DNA from: W0P28-013 sp963593685
GTDB lineage: Bacteria; Bacteroidota; Bacteroidia; Bacteroidales; Paludibacteraceae
DNA length: 44,928 nucleotides
Reading direction: 5' to 3'
Assembly: GCA_963593685.1 (NCBI GenBank)
Contig: CAVBBP010000016.1
Span: forward strand, 1-44,928
Below the pieces are notes generated by a model. The model saw nothing but the letters and a program-made list of their open reading frames with translations. It was not told the DNA's origin and made no database searches. Positions 16,539 to 24,190 of the stretch are shown one piece after another (the stretch's first letter is position 1; the number at the start of each line of letters is the position of its first letter). A program made the position numbers and the translations under genes.

Positions 16539-16611
16539 ACAAAGTGAAATAACCCCCAAATTTCCGACAAAAAAAAGCGACAAAATTTGCCTCTGTCGCT
16601 ATTGAAGTTTT
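16539..16611 (+). repeat. Right copy of the duplicated terminator segment
   Basis: Matches 16069-16142 with a handful of substitutions and one short deletion. It keeps the GTGAAATAA stop-region sequence although no coding frame leads into it, so it is the secondary copy. Confidence 0.8.
16568..16600 (-). terminator. Terminator copy serving rmlD
   Basis: AGCGACA (16576-16582) pairs with TGTCGCT (16594-16600). On the minus strand a T8 run follows (A-run 16568-16575), about 30 bp past the rmlD stop. The duplicated terminator thus seems to have been adopted by the convergent gene. Confidence 0.6.
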
Positions 16612-16631
16612 ACTTTAATTATTTCATACAA

Positions 16632-17489
16632 CTACTTGTTTAGTAGCACTTTCAAGCACCGCTCGAGACCATCGACCCAGTAGGGAATTTCGATGCCGTA
16701 GGTGGCTTTGATTTTGGCTTTGTTTAGCACGCTGTAGAACGGTCGCGGCGTGCGGTAGGCGTAGTCCTTCGACTCGATGGGCGACACCGCGCAATCGACA
16801 CCAGCCAAGCGGAAAATCATGGTTGTGAAATCGTACCAACTGCACACGCCCTCGTTAGTAAAATGGAAAATGCCCGGCACAAACCGCTCGGCAGTTACGA
16901 TTTGCAGAATCGCCGCTGCCAAATCGGCGGCGTAGGTAGGCGTGCCAATCTGGTCGAACACCACATTCAGGCGGTCGCGCTCGCTGCCAAGACGCAGCAT
17001 CGTCTTCACAAAATTGTTGCCAAAGCCCGAATAGAGCCACGCTGTGCGCACCACCAACGCCTCGGGGCAAACCGCAAACAGCGCACATTCGCCAGCGAGT
17101 TTCGTCTTGCCATAAACCGTGTTGGGTGCCACAGGCATATCCTCGGTATAAGGCACATGCCCCAAGCCATCGAACACATAATCGGTAGAAACATGCACCA
17201 TTTTCAGTCCATGTGCGTGCGCTACCTCGCCCAGATTGCGCACCGCGTCGCAGTTGATTTTGTGGCAAAGCGGTTCATCGTCCTCGGCCTTATCCACAGC
17301 GGTATAGGCGGCGCAGTTCACCAGCACATCGGGCCGATGTTGGCACACAAAAGCCTCAATCGCACTGCGGTCGCAAATATCGAGCGTATCGACATCGGTA
17401 AAAACCGCTTCCAATGCAGGATAACGCTGCAACGCCACGCGCATTTCGTTGCCCAACTGGCCATTTGCGCCCGTAATCAAAAGTTTCAT
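16632..17489 (-). CDS. rfbD: dTDP-4-dehydrorhamnose reductase
   Basis: 285 aa from the start at 17489 (MKLLITGANGQLG). It reduces dTDP-4-keto-L-rhamnose to dTDP-L-rhamnose for surface polysaccharides. Motifs: Rossmann ITGANGQLG (5-13), VNCAAYTAVDKAE, VSTDYVFDG, and the catalytic TVYGKTKLAGE (Y-x3-K). The C-terminal part, with RPFYSVLNKAK, is typical. An in-frame extension to 17627 would add 46 residues, but those residues simply translate repeat words (GATTTGAA-type), so I reject it. The other rml genes are not in the window. Confidence 0.94.
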   Translation of the reverse strand: MKLLITGANGQLGNEMRVALQRYPALEAVFTDVDTLDICDRSAIEAFVCQHRPDVLVNCAAYTAVDKAEDDEPLCHKINCDAVRNLGEVAHAHGLKMVHVSTDYVFDGLGHVPYTEDMPVAPNTVYGKTKLAGECALFAVCPEALVVRTAWLYSGFGNNFVKTMLRLGSERDRLNVVFDQIGTPTYAADLAAAILQIVTAERFVPGIFHFTNEGVCSWYDFTTMIFRLAGVDCAVSPIESKDYAYRTPRPFYSVLNKAKIKATYGIEIPYWVDGLERCLKVLLNK

Positions 17490-17519
17490 AATAATTTTTA
17501 AGGAGATTTCTATAAATTT

Positions 17520-17640
17520 CTGGTTATTGATTTGAAGATTTGAAGATTTGAAGATTTCAGCGTTTCGGCTACCGACAATTTGAAATTCTGAAATTTGAAA
17601 TTTGAAATTGCGGCTTTGCCGCATCACTCCTCACTCTTCT
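17520..17640 (-). repeat. Intergenic word block upstream of rfbD, minus orientation
   Basis: Read right to left: GAGTGAGGAGTGA, GCGGC-aaa-GCCGC (17610-17622), TTTCAAA words, GTCGGTAGCCGAAACGC, and AAATCTTC repeats. It lies between the candidate promoter and the rfbD start, so it would be part of the leader. Confidence 0.7.
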
Positions 17641-17683
17641 TGTGATAACAGGGAATTTATAGAAGTCCCCCTATTTTCGAGTG

Positions 17684-17691
17684 CAAAGTTA
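17684..17691 (-). promoter_or_regulatory. -7 box of rfbD
   Basis: Minus-strand TAACTTTG followed by CACTC fits TAnnTTTG. If used, the leader is about 190 nt and contains the whole word block 17520-17640, showing that such blocks can be transcribed. Confidence 0.5.
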
Positions 17692-17785
17692 CACTATTTT
17701 TTGCGAAATAATTCAACCGCACCGCAGAATAGACGAAAAAAGGCGTTTTTTGTCGCATAAAATTTTCAGTATCAATTTTTTGTAG

Positions 17786-17793
17786 TATCTTTG
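17786..17793 (+). promoter_or_regulatory. -7 box of the DUF1015 gene
   Basis: TATCTTTG followed by CGTG fits TAnnTTTG, 23 bp before the ATG at 17817. It is divergent from the rfbD promoter. Confidence 0.55.
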
Positions 17794-17816
17794 CGTGTTT
17801 TAGAAAACCTATCACG

Positions 17817-19061
17817 ATGGCAACAATAAAACCTTTCAAGGGCGTGCGACCACCACGCGAATTGGTCGAAAAAGTGGCTTCACGCCCCTACGATGTGCTA
17901 AATTCCGACGAGGCGCGCGCCGAAGCGGCTGGCAACGAGATGTCGCTCTACCACATCATCAAGCCCGAAATCGATTTCCCAGTCGGCACCGACGAACACG
18001 ATCCGCGCGTCTATGACAAAGCGGTGGAAAATTTCAAAAAATTTCAGGAAAACAGCTGGCTGGTGCAGGATTCTGCCGAGCACTACTACATTTATGCGCA
18101 GACCATGAACGGCAAAACGCAATACGGACTCTGCGTGGCCGCCTCGGTGGACGACTACATGACGGGCAAAATCAAAAAGCACGAACTGACGCGCCGCGAC
18201 AAGGAAGAGGACCGCATGAAACATGTGCGTATCAACAACGCCAACATCGAGCCTGTGTTTTTTGCCTACCCGCACAACGACGAATTGGACGCGATAGTGG
18301 CGAGAATTACCGCCAAAACGCCAGAATACGACTTTGTTGCGCCCGACGGTTTCGGCCATCACTTTTGGGTAATCGACAATGCCGCCGATATGCGCCGCAT
18401 CACGGCTATTTTTGCCGATATGCCTGCGCTCTACATTGCCGACGGACACCACCGCTCGGCGGCAGCAGCCTTGGTGGGCGACGAACGCCGCCGCCAAAAT
18501 CCGCACCACCGCGGTGACGAGGAGTACAACTACTTTTTGGCGGTCTGCTTCCCCGACAATCAACTCACCGTCATCGACTACAACCGCGTGGTGAAAGATT
18601 TGAACGGCCTCACAGAGCAGGAGTTTTTGGCAAAAGTGGCAGAGAATTTCGACATCGAAGACAAAGGTGCGGAGATTTACAAACCCACACACCTGCACAA
18701 TTTCGGGCTTTATCTTGGCGGTCATTGGTATTCGCTCACGGCGCACCCCGACACCTACGACGACAGCGATCCGATAGGCGTACTCGATGTAACCGTGTCG
18801 TCGAACCTGATTTTGGACAAAATTTTGGGTATAAAAGACCTGCGAAGCGACAAGCGAATTGATTTTGTAGGGGGTATTCGCGGACTTGGCGAACTGCAAA
18901 AACGCGTTGATAGCGGCGAAATGCGCATGGCATTGGCACTCTACCCCGTTTCGATGCAGCAAATTATCAACATCGCCGATTCGGGCAACATCATGCCCCC
19001 CAAAACCACATGGTTCGAACCAAAATTGCGATCAGGACTCATTATTCATAAATTAGTCTAA
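17817..19061 (+). CDS. DUF1015 family protein
   Basis: 414 aa, the usual length of DUF1015 proteins. Typical features are the start MATIKPFKGVRPP, the block SRPYDVLNSDEAR, PEIDFPVG, and the His-rich centre ALYIADGHHRSAAA (about 206-219), which looks like a catalytic or metal site. No enzymatic role is established for the family. In some bacteria it neighbours serine biosynthesis genes, but none is seen here. Own promoter, then a word block before the next gene. Confidence 0.88.
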   Translation: MATIKPFKGVRPPRELVEKVASRPYDVLNSDEARAEAAGNEMSLYHIIKPEIDFPVGTDEHDPRVYDKAVENFKKFQENSWLVQDSAEHYYIYAQTMNGKTQYGLCVAASVDDYMTGKIKKHELTRRDKEEDRMKHVRINNANIEPVFFAYPHNDELDAIVARITAKTPEYDFVAPDGFGHHFWVIDNAADMRRITAIFADMPALYIADGHHRSAAAALVGDERRRQNPHHRGDEEYNYFLAVCFPDNQLTVIDYNRVVKDLNGLTEQEFLAKVAENFDIEDKGAEIYKPTHLHNFGLYLGGHWYSLTAHPDTYDDSDPIGVLDVTVSSNLILDKILGIKDLRSDKRIDFVGGIRGLGELQKRVDSGEMRMALALYPVSMQQIINIADSGNIMPPKTTWFEPKLRSGLIIHKLV

Positions 19062-19272
19062 TAGTCGCAAGATATGAGTAGCAAGAAAAGTGAGGAGTGA
19101 GGAATTAGGAGTGAGGAGTGAGACGGCAAAGCCGCAATTTCAAATTTCAAATTCAACAATTAGGAACATAGAAACTTAGAAACAAAAATTGCGATAGCAA
19201 TTTTGAGAAACCAGAAATTAGAAATCCACAGTCCCTCACTAATGCGTTAAACTCATCAACTTATCAACCAAT
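19062..19272 (+). repeat. Intergenic word block, plus orientation
   Basis: In order: GTCGCAAGATATGAGTAGCAAG, GGAGTGAGGAATTAGGAGTGA, CGGCaaaGCCG (19124-19134), TTTCAAA words, AAACTTAGAAAC, TTGCGATAGCAA palindrome, AGAAATTAGAAAT, GCGTTAAAC and ATCAAC words that end at the TTG start at 19274. Confidence 0.75.
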
Positions 19273-19273
19273 T

Positions 19274-19513
19274 TTGGACACTGAAACAACCATAGTAATC
19301 CGCATTTATCCCGATTTGGCGACGGCGCAATATGCTGTGGCGATGTTGGCCGAGAGCGGTATCGATGCGTTTGTGGGCGACCGCAACTGGTTGCAACTCT
19401 ACCCAATGTTTGCCCAGCAAGCCGACGGCTACAAACTGCACATTTTTGAACGCGATGCCGAAAAAGCCACCGAAATTTTGAACGCAATAGAGAATGAAAC
19501 AACGACTCATTGA
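19274..19513 (+). CDS. DUF2007-like small protein
   Basis: 79 aa. The pattern IVIRIYPDLATAQYAVAMLAESGIDAFVGD, followed by a hydrophobic LQLYPMFA segment and KLHIFERDAEKATEIL, resembles the DUF2007 (putative signal-transducing) fold, a small ferredoxin-like domain with unknown role. No ATG is available before the domain, and the best start is TTG at 19274, directly after an ATCAACC array. The 3' end overlaps the next gene by 20 bp, so the two are probably co-translated. Confidence 0.68.
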   Translation: MDTETTIVIRIYPDLATAQYAVAMLAESGIDAFVGDRNWLQLYPMFAQQADGYKLHIFERDAEKATEILNAIENETTTH

Positions 19514-20360
19514 ACTCATCTGCCTGATGGCGGTGGTTTGTAGCAGTTGCACACACCGCCCCACCGACCAAGAGCGCGCACAAGCGTTTCTCGATTCGGC
19601 GCAAACGCTCTACACCGCTGGCAAACTCGAAGCCGCCAAATTTCAGTTGGACTCGGTACATCAGAATTTCCCGAAATTGGTCGCTTTCCGCCGCCAAGCC
19701 GATACGCTTGCTTGGGAAATCGAGTTGAGCGAAATTGCACGAAATTTGGTCTATATCGATAGTTTGCTGCCGCAAAAAATAGCCGAAGCCGAGGCGCAGA
19801 AAAAGCCGTTTTTGTTCGAGAAAAACGAAAAATTCCAGCAATACGGCACCTACACCTATCGGCTGCTGCGCACCGAGTGGAATCTCGAACGCAACTATGT
19901 GAAGCCCTACTCCGACGAAATCGGGCAGATGTACATTGTGGCGCACTACTGCGGTAAACCCATTGGTTACGACCGCATTAGGCTGTCGGTGGACGACATT
20001 TTTGCCGAGAGCAGAGTAGCCACCGAGAGCGACAAAAACAGTTTCACCGACCTTGGCATAACGCACGAAACGGTGCTTTTCCGCTCCGATCTGTTGGGCG
20101 AACTGCCCGACTTTTGGACAGCGCACCAAAACGAAAAAGTGAAAGTAACATTCGTCGGCAAAAAGAGTTACGCCTATACGCTTACTGCCGAAGAATTGCG
20201 GGCGTTTGTAGCCACTTACCAACTCGCCACTACCCTTTCGGACATCGCCAAACTGAGCGACCTACAAAAACGCTCACTCGCAAGAGAGAAAATTTTGAAA
20301 GCGAAATTACAAAAAGTCGCAAGTAGCAAGAAGCAAGACGAGTTAGGAGTGAGGAATTAG
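19494..20360 (+). CDS. Putative lipoprotein of unknown function with repeat-derived C-terminal tail
   Basis: 288 aa, not recognised. The N-terminus (MKQRLIELICLMAVVCSSC) looks like a lipoprotein signal with Cys19, although the -3 residue is unusual. Residues about 25-80 look like a TPR-like helical pair, followed by a mixed alpha/beta region. The last 15 residues (KVASSKKQDELGVRN) and the stop codon are encoded by the intergenic words GTCGCAAGTAGCAAG and GAGTTAGGAGTGAGG, so the original stop has apparently been lost or replaced. The gene overlaps the DUF2007-like gene by 20 bp. Confidence 0.7.
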   Translation: MKQRLIELICLMAVVCSSCTHRPTDQERAQAFLDSAQTLYTAGKLEAAKFQLDSVHQNFPKLVAFRRQADTLAWEIELSEIARNLVYIDSLLPQKIAEAEAQKKPFLFEKNEKFQQYGTYTYRLLRTEWNLERNYVKPYSDEIGQMYIVAHYCGKPIGYDRIRLSVDDIFAESRVATESDKNSFTDLGITHETVLFRSDLLGELPDFWTAHQNEKVKVTFVGKKSYAYTLTAEELRAFVATYQLATTLSDIAKLSDLQKRSLAREKILKAKLQKVASSKKQDELGVRN

Positions 20361-20598
20361 GAGTGAGGAGTGATGCGGCAGAGCCGCAATTTCAGATTTC
20401 AAATTTCAAATTGTCGGTAGCCGAAACGCCTAAATCTTCAAATTTTCAAATCGACAACTAGAAACTAGAAATTAGAAATTAGAAATTAGAAACTAGAAAT
20501 CTGAAATCTCCACCAATGCGTTAAACTTTTCAACTTATCAACTCATCAACTTATCAACGACCAATCAACTCATCAACCAATCAACTCATCAACTGAAA
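20320..20598 (+). repeat. Intergenic word block, plus orientation, starting inside the upstream CDS
   Basis: Starts within the coding frame at about 20313 with TAGCAAGAAGCAAG, then GGAGTGAGGAATTAGGAG, GCGGC-aga-GCCGC (20375-20387), TTTCAAA words, GTCGGTAGCCGAAACGCC, AATTAGAAA heptamers, GCGTTAAAC and about nine ATCAAC octamers up to the start of the next gene. Confidence 0.75.
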
Positions 20599-20600
20599 AA

Positions 20601-21044
20601 ATGATTCTCGACTCGATACATAATGCCGACCGCTACACTGCTCTGCACCCGCGTTTTGCGCAGGCGTTCGAGTTTTTGGCGAAAACCGATTTGAACCGCC
20701 TGCCCGATGGGCGCATCGCTTTGGACGGCGACAACCTGTTCATCGATGTGGCGACAAACGAGGGCAAACAGACTGCGCCACTCGAAGCGCACCGCAACTA
20801 CATCGACATACAGATGCCGATTTCGACCACCGAAACGATGGGTTGGCGACCGACTGCCGATTGCCACAAAACGCTCCAGCCCTACGATGCAGCGCGCGAC
20901 ATCGCCTTTTTTGCCGACGAATACGCCACCAAATTTCAAGTGCAGTGCGGACAATTTGTAATTTTCTTTCCCAACGATGCGCACGCGCCCACAATGGCAC
21001 AACATTTGCTCAAAAAATTGGTGGTCAAAATTTTGATAAAATAA
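20601..21044 (+). CDS. YhcH/YjgK/YiaL family protein (DUF386)
   Basis: 147 aa cupin-like protein. Conserved features: MILDSI start, LEAHRNYIDIQMPISTTE, GWRPTADC, and a C-terminal FFPNDAHAPTM with metal-binding His. Family members (EbgC, YhcH) act as small sugar-binding or anomerase-like proteins linked to sialic acid or beta-galactoside metabolism; the substrate here is unknown. It is followed after 15 bp by the branching enzyme gene, suggesting one operon. Confidence 0.87.
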   Translation: MILDSIHNADRYTALHPRFAQAFEFLAKTDLNRLPDGRIALDGDNLFIDVATNEGKQTAPLEAHRNYIDIQMPISTTETMGWRPTADCHKTLQPYDAARDIAFFADEYATKFQVQCGQFVIFFPNDAHAPTMAQHLLKKLVVKILIK

Positions 21045-21059
21045 AAACTAAACATAGAC

Positions 21060-23060
21060 ATGGAAAATTCGTTGAAAATTATCAAAAACGACCCATTGCT
21101 CGAACCCTACGCCATGGCGCTGCAAGGGCGGCACGACTACGCCGTGCGGAAAGAGAAAGAGTTGCTCGGGCGCGACAATCGCTCGCTTTCCGACTTTGCG
21201 TCGGGCTATCTCTACTTTGGCCTGCACAAAATCAAACGCAACTGGTTTCTGCGCGAATGGGCGCCAAACGCCACCGCCATCTATGTGATTGGCACATTCA
21301 ACGACTGGAAAAAGAGCGAGGACTACCGCTTGCAACCGCTCGAAAATGGCATTTGGGAGGGGCGTTTCCACGAAAAAGCCATACAGCACGGCGACCTGTT
21401 CAAACTGCTTGTCGAGTGGAACGGCGGTTGCGGCGAACGCATACCAGCATGGGCAAGGCGCGTGGTTCAGGACGACAATACCAAGATTTTTTCGGCGCAA
21501 GTGTGGATGCCCGAACACGAATACAAGTTCCGTGTGAAGCACTTCAAGCCGCAAACATCGCCACTGATGATTTACGAGTGCCACATCGGCATGGCCACCA
21601 ATCAAGAAAAAGTTGGCACATACAACGAATTTCGCGAAAATGTGTTGCCGCGCATCGTCCGCGACGGCTACAACTGCATACAGATAATGGCCATACAAGA
21701 ACACCCCTACTACGGGTCGTTTGGCTACCATGTGTCGAGTTTCTTTGCCGCCTCGTCGCGGTTTGGCACACCCGACGAGCTGAAACAACTCATCGACGAA
21801 GCCCACCGACACGACATTGCGGTGATTATGGACATTGTACATTCGCACGCCGTGAAAAACGAGGTCGAGGGTCTTGGTCGATTCGATGGCACACCCTATC
21901 AGTATTTCCACGGAGGCGATCGGCGCGAGCATCCAGCGTGGGATTCGCTCTGTTTCAACTACAACAAAAACGAGGTTTTGCACTTTTTGCTGTCGAATTG
22001 CAAATTTTGGCTCGAAGAGTACCATTTCGACGGCTTCCGTTTCGATGGCGTAACCTCGATGATTTACCGTAACCACGGACTTGGGCAGGATTTTGGCAAC
22101 TACGCCGACTACTACAACATGAACCAAGACGGCGACGCACTCTGCTACCTCACGCTCGCCAACAAACTCATTCACGAAGTCAATCCAAACGCCATCACCA
22201 TTGCCGAAGAGATGAGCGGACTGCCCGAACTCGCCACGCCATTCAAAGAGGGCGGCATGGGCTTCGACTACCGCATGGCCATGGGCATTCCCGATTTTTG
22301 GATAAAATACATCAAAGAGGTAAAAGACGAAGATTGGAAAGCGGGGCACATCTTTTGGGAGATGACCAACCGCCGCAACGGCGAAAAGACCATTTCGTAT
22401 GCCGAAAGTCACGACCAAGCGCTTGTGGGCGACAAAACCATCATCTTCCGCCTGATCGACTCCGATATGTATTGGCACATGCAAAAAGGCGACGAAACAT
22501 TCCGTGTGAACCGCGGCATTGCGCTGCACAAAATGATTCGCCTCATCACCGCATCGACCATCAACGGCGGCTACCTCAACTTTATGGGCAACGAATTTGG
22601 GCACCCCGAATGGATCGATTTTCCGCGCGAAGGCAACGGCTGGTCGTACAAATACGCACGCCGCCAATGGGAACTGGTGGACAACGACCGCCTACTCTAC
22701 CACGACCTGAACGCATTCGACAACGCCATGGTGCGACTCATCGAGAGCGAAAAGAAGTTCAACGAAACGCCAATAGAAAAAGTGTGGGACAACGAAGGCG
22801 ACCAACTGGTGGCTTACAAACGCCGCGATCTATTGTTCGTGTTCAACTTCAACGGCCAAAAATCGTTTATCGACTACGGCATTTTGGTGAAAAAAGGCGC
22901 ATACAAAGTGGTACTCAACACCGACGCCAAGCAGTTTGGCGGCTTCGGCTTCAGCGACGATACCGTGGTGCACTACACGCAGCCCAGCCATCTGAAAAAC
23001 AAAGAATGGCTCAAACTCTACATTCCAAGCCGCTCCGCACTGGTGCTGCGCTTGCAGTAG
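21060..23060 (+). CDS. glgB: 1,4-alpha-glucan branching enzyme (GH13, eukaryote-like subtype)
   Basis: 666 aa enzyme introducing alpha-1,6 branches into glycogen. N-terminal CBM48-like beta domain (LREWAPNATAIYVIGTFNDW), then the GH13 barrel with the family regions MDIVHSHAVKN, the nucleophile region GFRFDGVTSM, the acid/base region AEEMSG and YAESHDQAL, and a C-terminal beta domain (LLFVFNFNGQKSF). Length and the GVTSM form match the subfamily that includes eukaryotic GBE1. It is translated 15 bp after the YhcH-type gene. The 3' side holds a MITE-like element with a shared terminator. Confidence 0.95.
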   Translation: MENSLKIIKNDPLLEPYAMALQGRHDYAVRKEKELLGRDNRSLSDFASGYLYFGLHKIKRNWFLREWAPNATAIYVIGTFNDWKKSEDYRLQPLENGIWEGRFHEKAIQHGDLFKLLVEWNGGCGERIPAWARRVVQDDNTKIFSAQVWMPEHEYKFRVKHFKPQTSPLMIYECHIGMATNQEKVGTYNEFRENVLPRIVRDGYNCIQIMAIQEHPYYGSFGYHVSSFFAASSRFGTPDELKQLIDEAHRHDIAVIMDIVHSHAVKNEVEGLGRFDGTPYQYFHGGDRREHPAWDSLCFNYNKNEVLHFLLSNCKFWLEEYHFDGFRFDGVTSMIYRNHGLGQDFGNYADYYNMNQDGDALCYLTLANKLIHEVNPNAITIAEEMSGLPELATPFKEGGMGFDYRMAMGIPDFWIKYIKEVKDEDWKAGHIFWEMTNRRNGEKTISYAESHDQALVGDKTIIFRLIDSDMYWHMQKGDETFRVNRGIALHKMIRLITASTINGGYLNFMGNEFGHPEWIDFPREGNGWSYKYARRQWELVDNDRLLYHDLNAFDNAMVRLIESEKKFNETPIEKVWDNEGDQLVAYKRRDLLFVFNFNGQKSFIDYGILVKKGAYKVVLNTDAKQFGGFGFSDDTVVHYTQPSHLKNKEWLKLYIPSRSALVLRLQ

Positions 23061-23116
23061 CGGAACATATCGGCAGACAGACGAGATACAAATTCATTGC
23101 TGTCCGCTAAAATGTG

Positions 23117-23124
23117 TACTTTTG
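23117..23124 (+). promoter_or_regulatory. -7-like box inside the MITE-like element
   Basis: TACTTTTG fits TAnnTTTG, 5 bp inside the left inverted repeat. Together with the terminator at 23173 it could define a transcript of about 75 nt. No -33 TTTG is seen. Confidence 0.3.
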
Positions 23125-23172
23125 CTCATGGTTATCGTTTTTTTTATTTTTGCAATCCAAAGATAACCAAAA

Positions 23173-23211
23173 AGGGCTGAATTCCAAACAAGGAATCCAG
23201 CCCTGATTTTT
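23173..23211. terminator. Intrinsic terminator between convergent glgB and pnuC-like genes
   Basis: AGGGCTGAATTCC (23173-23185) pairs with GGAATCCAGCCCT (23192-23204), 12 pairs with one mismatch, followed by GATTTTT. An A-run on the left gives a T-run on the minus strand, so it can serve both genes. Confidence 0.8.
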
Positions 23212-23243
23212 ACCTCACAAAAACTTTTAGCGGACAGCAATAA

Positions 23244-24005
23244 TTATTTTTTCAGCCAGCCGTAGTTTTCTTTGTTGGTGCCTCTTATCCAAGCGATGCC
23301 AGCAGAACCGTTGATTATCAGGAAGAAACAGAACAGCACGATGCTGAATACATTGAGAATAATCGTGTTGAAAACGATGCCTGCCACGCTGTAAACGACC
23401 CAATAAATCCACGAATCGTTCTTTTTGCCGATGAGCAGATAGTTGGCAAAAATGCTCGATGCAATCATCACGCCGCTCATGATATTTGCCCAAATGTTAT
23501 GTTCTACAGCATCTTTTTGCATTACAAATGTAGCGAAAAAGTAGTCGGCCACGGTGATGACGACGAAGAGCAGCAGACAGATGAGCATCGGTTTTGTTTC
23601 GAGAAATTTCGGCGAAAATGGTTCGTCGCTACTGCCCGACGACTTTGTCCACGAGCGAATCGACATGATTTGGAACGGAATGAACACGGCGAAATAGAGC
23701 ACTGTAAGGTCGTATTGTCCAATCAGATAGAACTGCACGCCAAGCAGTGCCGACATCACAATGCCGATGTAGAAGCCCGTGAAATTGGCGGGATTTTTTA
23801 TCGACAGAATGTAGCCCACGCCGATGACGCTAGCGGGAATGCCCACGCAAAAGGCAGCGTCGCTCCATTGCAACAATTTGCCAGCCATTGCAGGCACAAA
23901 CAGTTCTACTAAATACAATGCGCCCAGCAGTGCGCCAAACAACAGCGTGGCAATCAGCGTGTTAAGAGCCGTTGCACGCCACAATTTTTGAATTTCAGGT
24001 TTCAT
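23244..24005 (-). CDS. PnuC-like nicotinamide riboside transporter family membrane protein
   Basis: 253 aa with about seven or eight hydrophobic segments. The C-terminal half contains the PnuC-like signature NYLLIGKKNDSWIYWVV (about 185-201), with the paired Trp residues that contact nicotinamide in PnuC structures, and a final segment near SIVLFCFFLIINGSAGIAWI. PnuC carriers move nicotinamide riboside or related vitamins by facilitated diffusion. The first about 90 residues (extra helices) are less typical, so a relative with another substrate is possible. No NadR-type kinase is nearby. Confidence 0.68.
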   Translation of the reverse strand: MKPEIQKLWRATALNTLIATLLFGALLGALYLVELFVPAMAGKLLQWSDAAFCVGIPASVIGVGYILSIKNPANFTGFYIGIVMSALLGVQFYLIGQYDLTVLYFAVFIPFQIMSIRSWTKSSGSSDEPFSPKFLETKPMLICLLLFVVITVADYFFATFVMQKDAVEHNIWANIMSGVMIASSIFANYLLIGKKNDSWIYWVVYSVAGIVFNTIILNVFSIVLFCFFLIINGSAGIAWIRGTNKENYGWLKK

Positions 24006-24014
24006 GATAGGTAT

Positions 24015-24190
24015 TTTTTAATTTTTGGGTTGATTAGTTGATTGGTTGATGAGTTGATAAGTTTAATCGTTTGTGGATTTGGTTATTTGGAAAGTTGATA
24101 AACCAGTTAATCTGAAATTTGAAATTGCGGCTTCGCCGCATCACTCCTCACTCCTAATTCCTAACTACTCTTGCTTCTTGCTTCTTGCTA
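24015..24190 (-). repeat. Intergenic word block, minus orientation
   Basis: Right to left: TAGCAAGAAGCAAG, AGTTAGGAATTAGGAGTGAGG, GCGGC-gaa-GCCGC (24127-24139), TTTCAAA words, ATAACCAAATCC, and ATCAAC octamers before the start of the PnuC-like gene. Confidence 0.75.

Larger units (their letters stand above)
23096..23241. mobile_element. MITE-like element with perfect 17-bp terminal inverted repeats
   Basis: ATTGCTGTCCGCTAAAA (23096-23112) is matched exactly in inverted orientation by TTTTAGCGGACAGCAAT (23225-23241). The 146-bp unit encodes nothing. Inside it are a -7-like box TACTTTTG (23117-23124), an inverted pair GGTTATC/GATAACC (around 23130 and 23161) and an intrinsic terminator (23173-23211). 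It sits between two convergent genes, ending 2 bp before the stop of the right gene. I see no clean target-site duplication, so mobility is inferred from the ends only. Confidence 0.55.

Noticed and set aside
16227..16583. 118-aa minus-strand ORF in the hairpin element
   Set aside because: Its N-terminus translates the duplicated terminator and the rest translates palindromic words. It is kept as a repeat, not a gene.
17489..17627. 46-residue N-terminal extension of RmlD
   Set aside because: The added residues translate word repeats. The Rossmann motif begins immediately after the Met at 17489, as in the family.
21048..22667. 539-codon minus-strand frame opposite glgB
   Set aside because: Antisense of an intact branching enzyme. 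No promoter, and the composition is that of a shadow frame.
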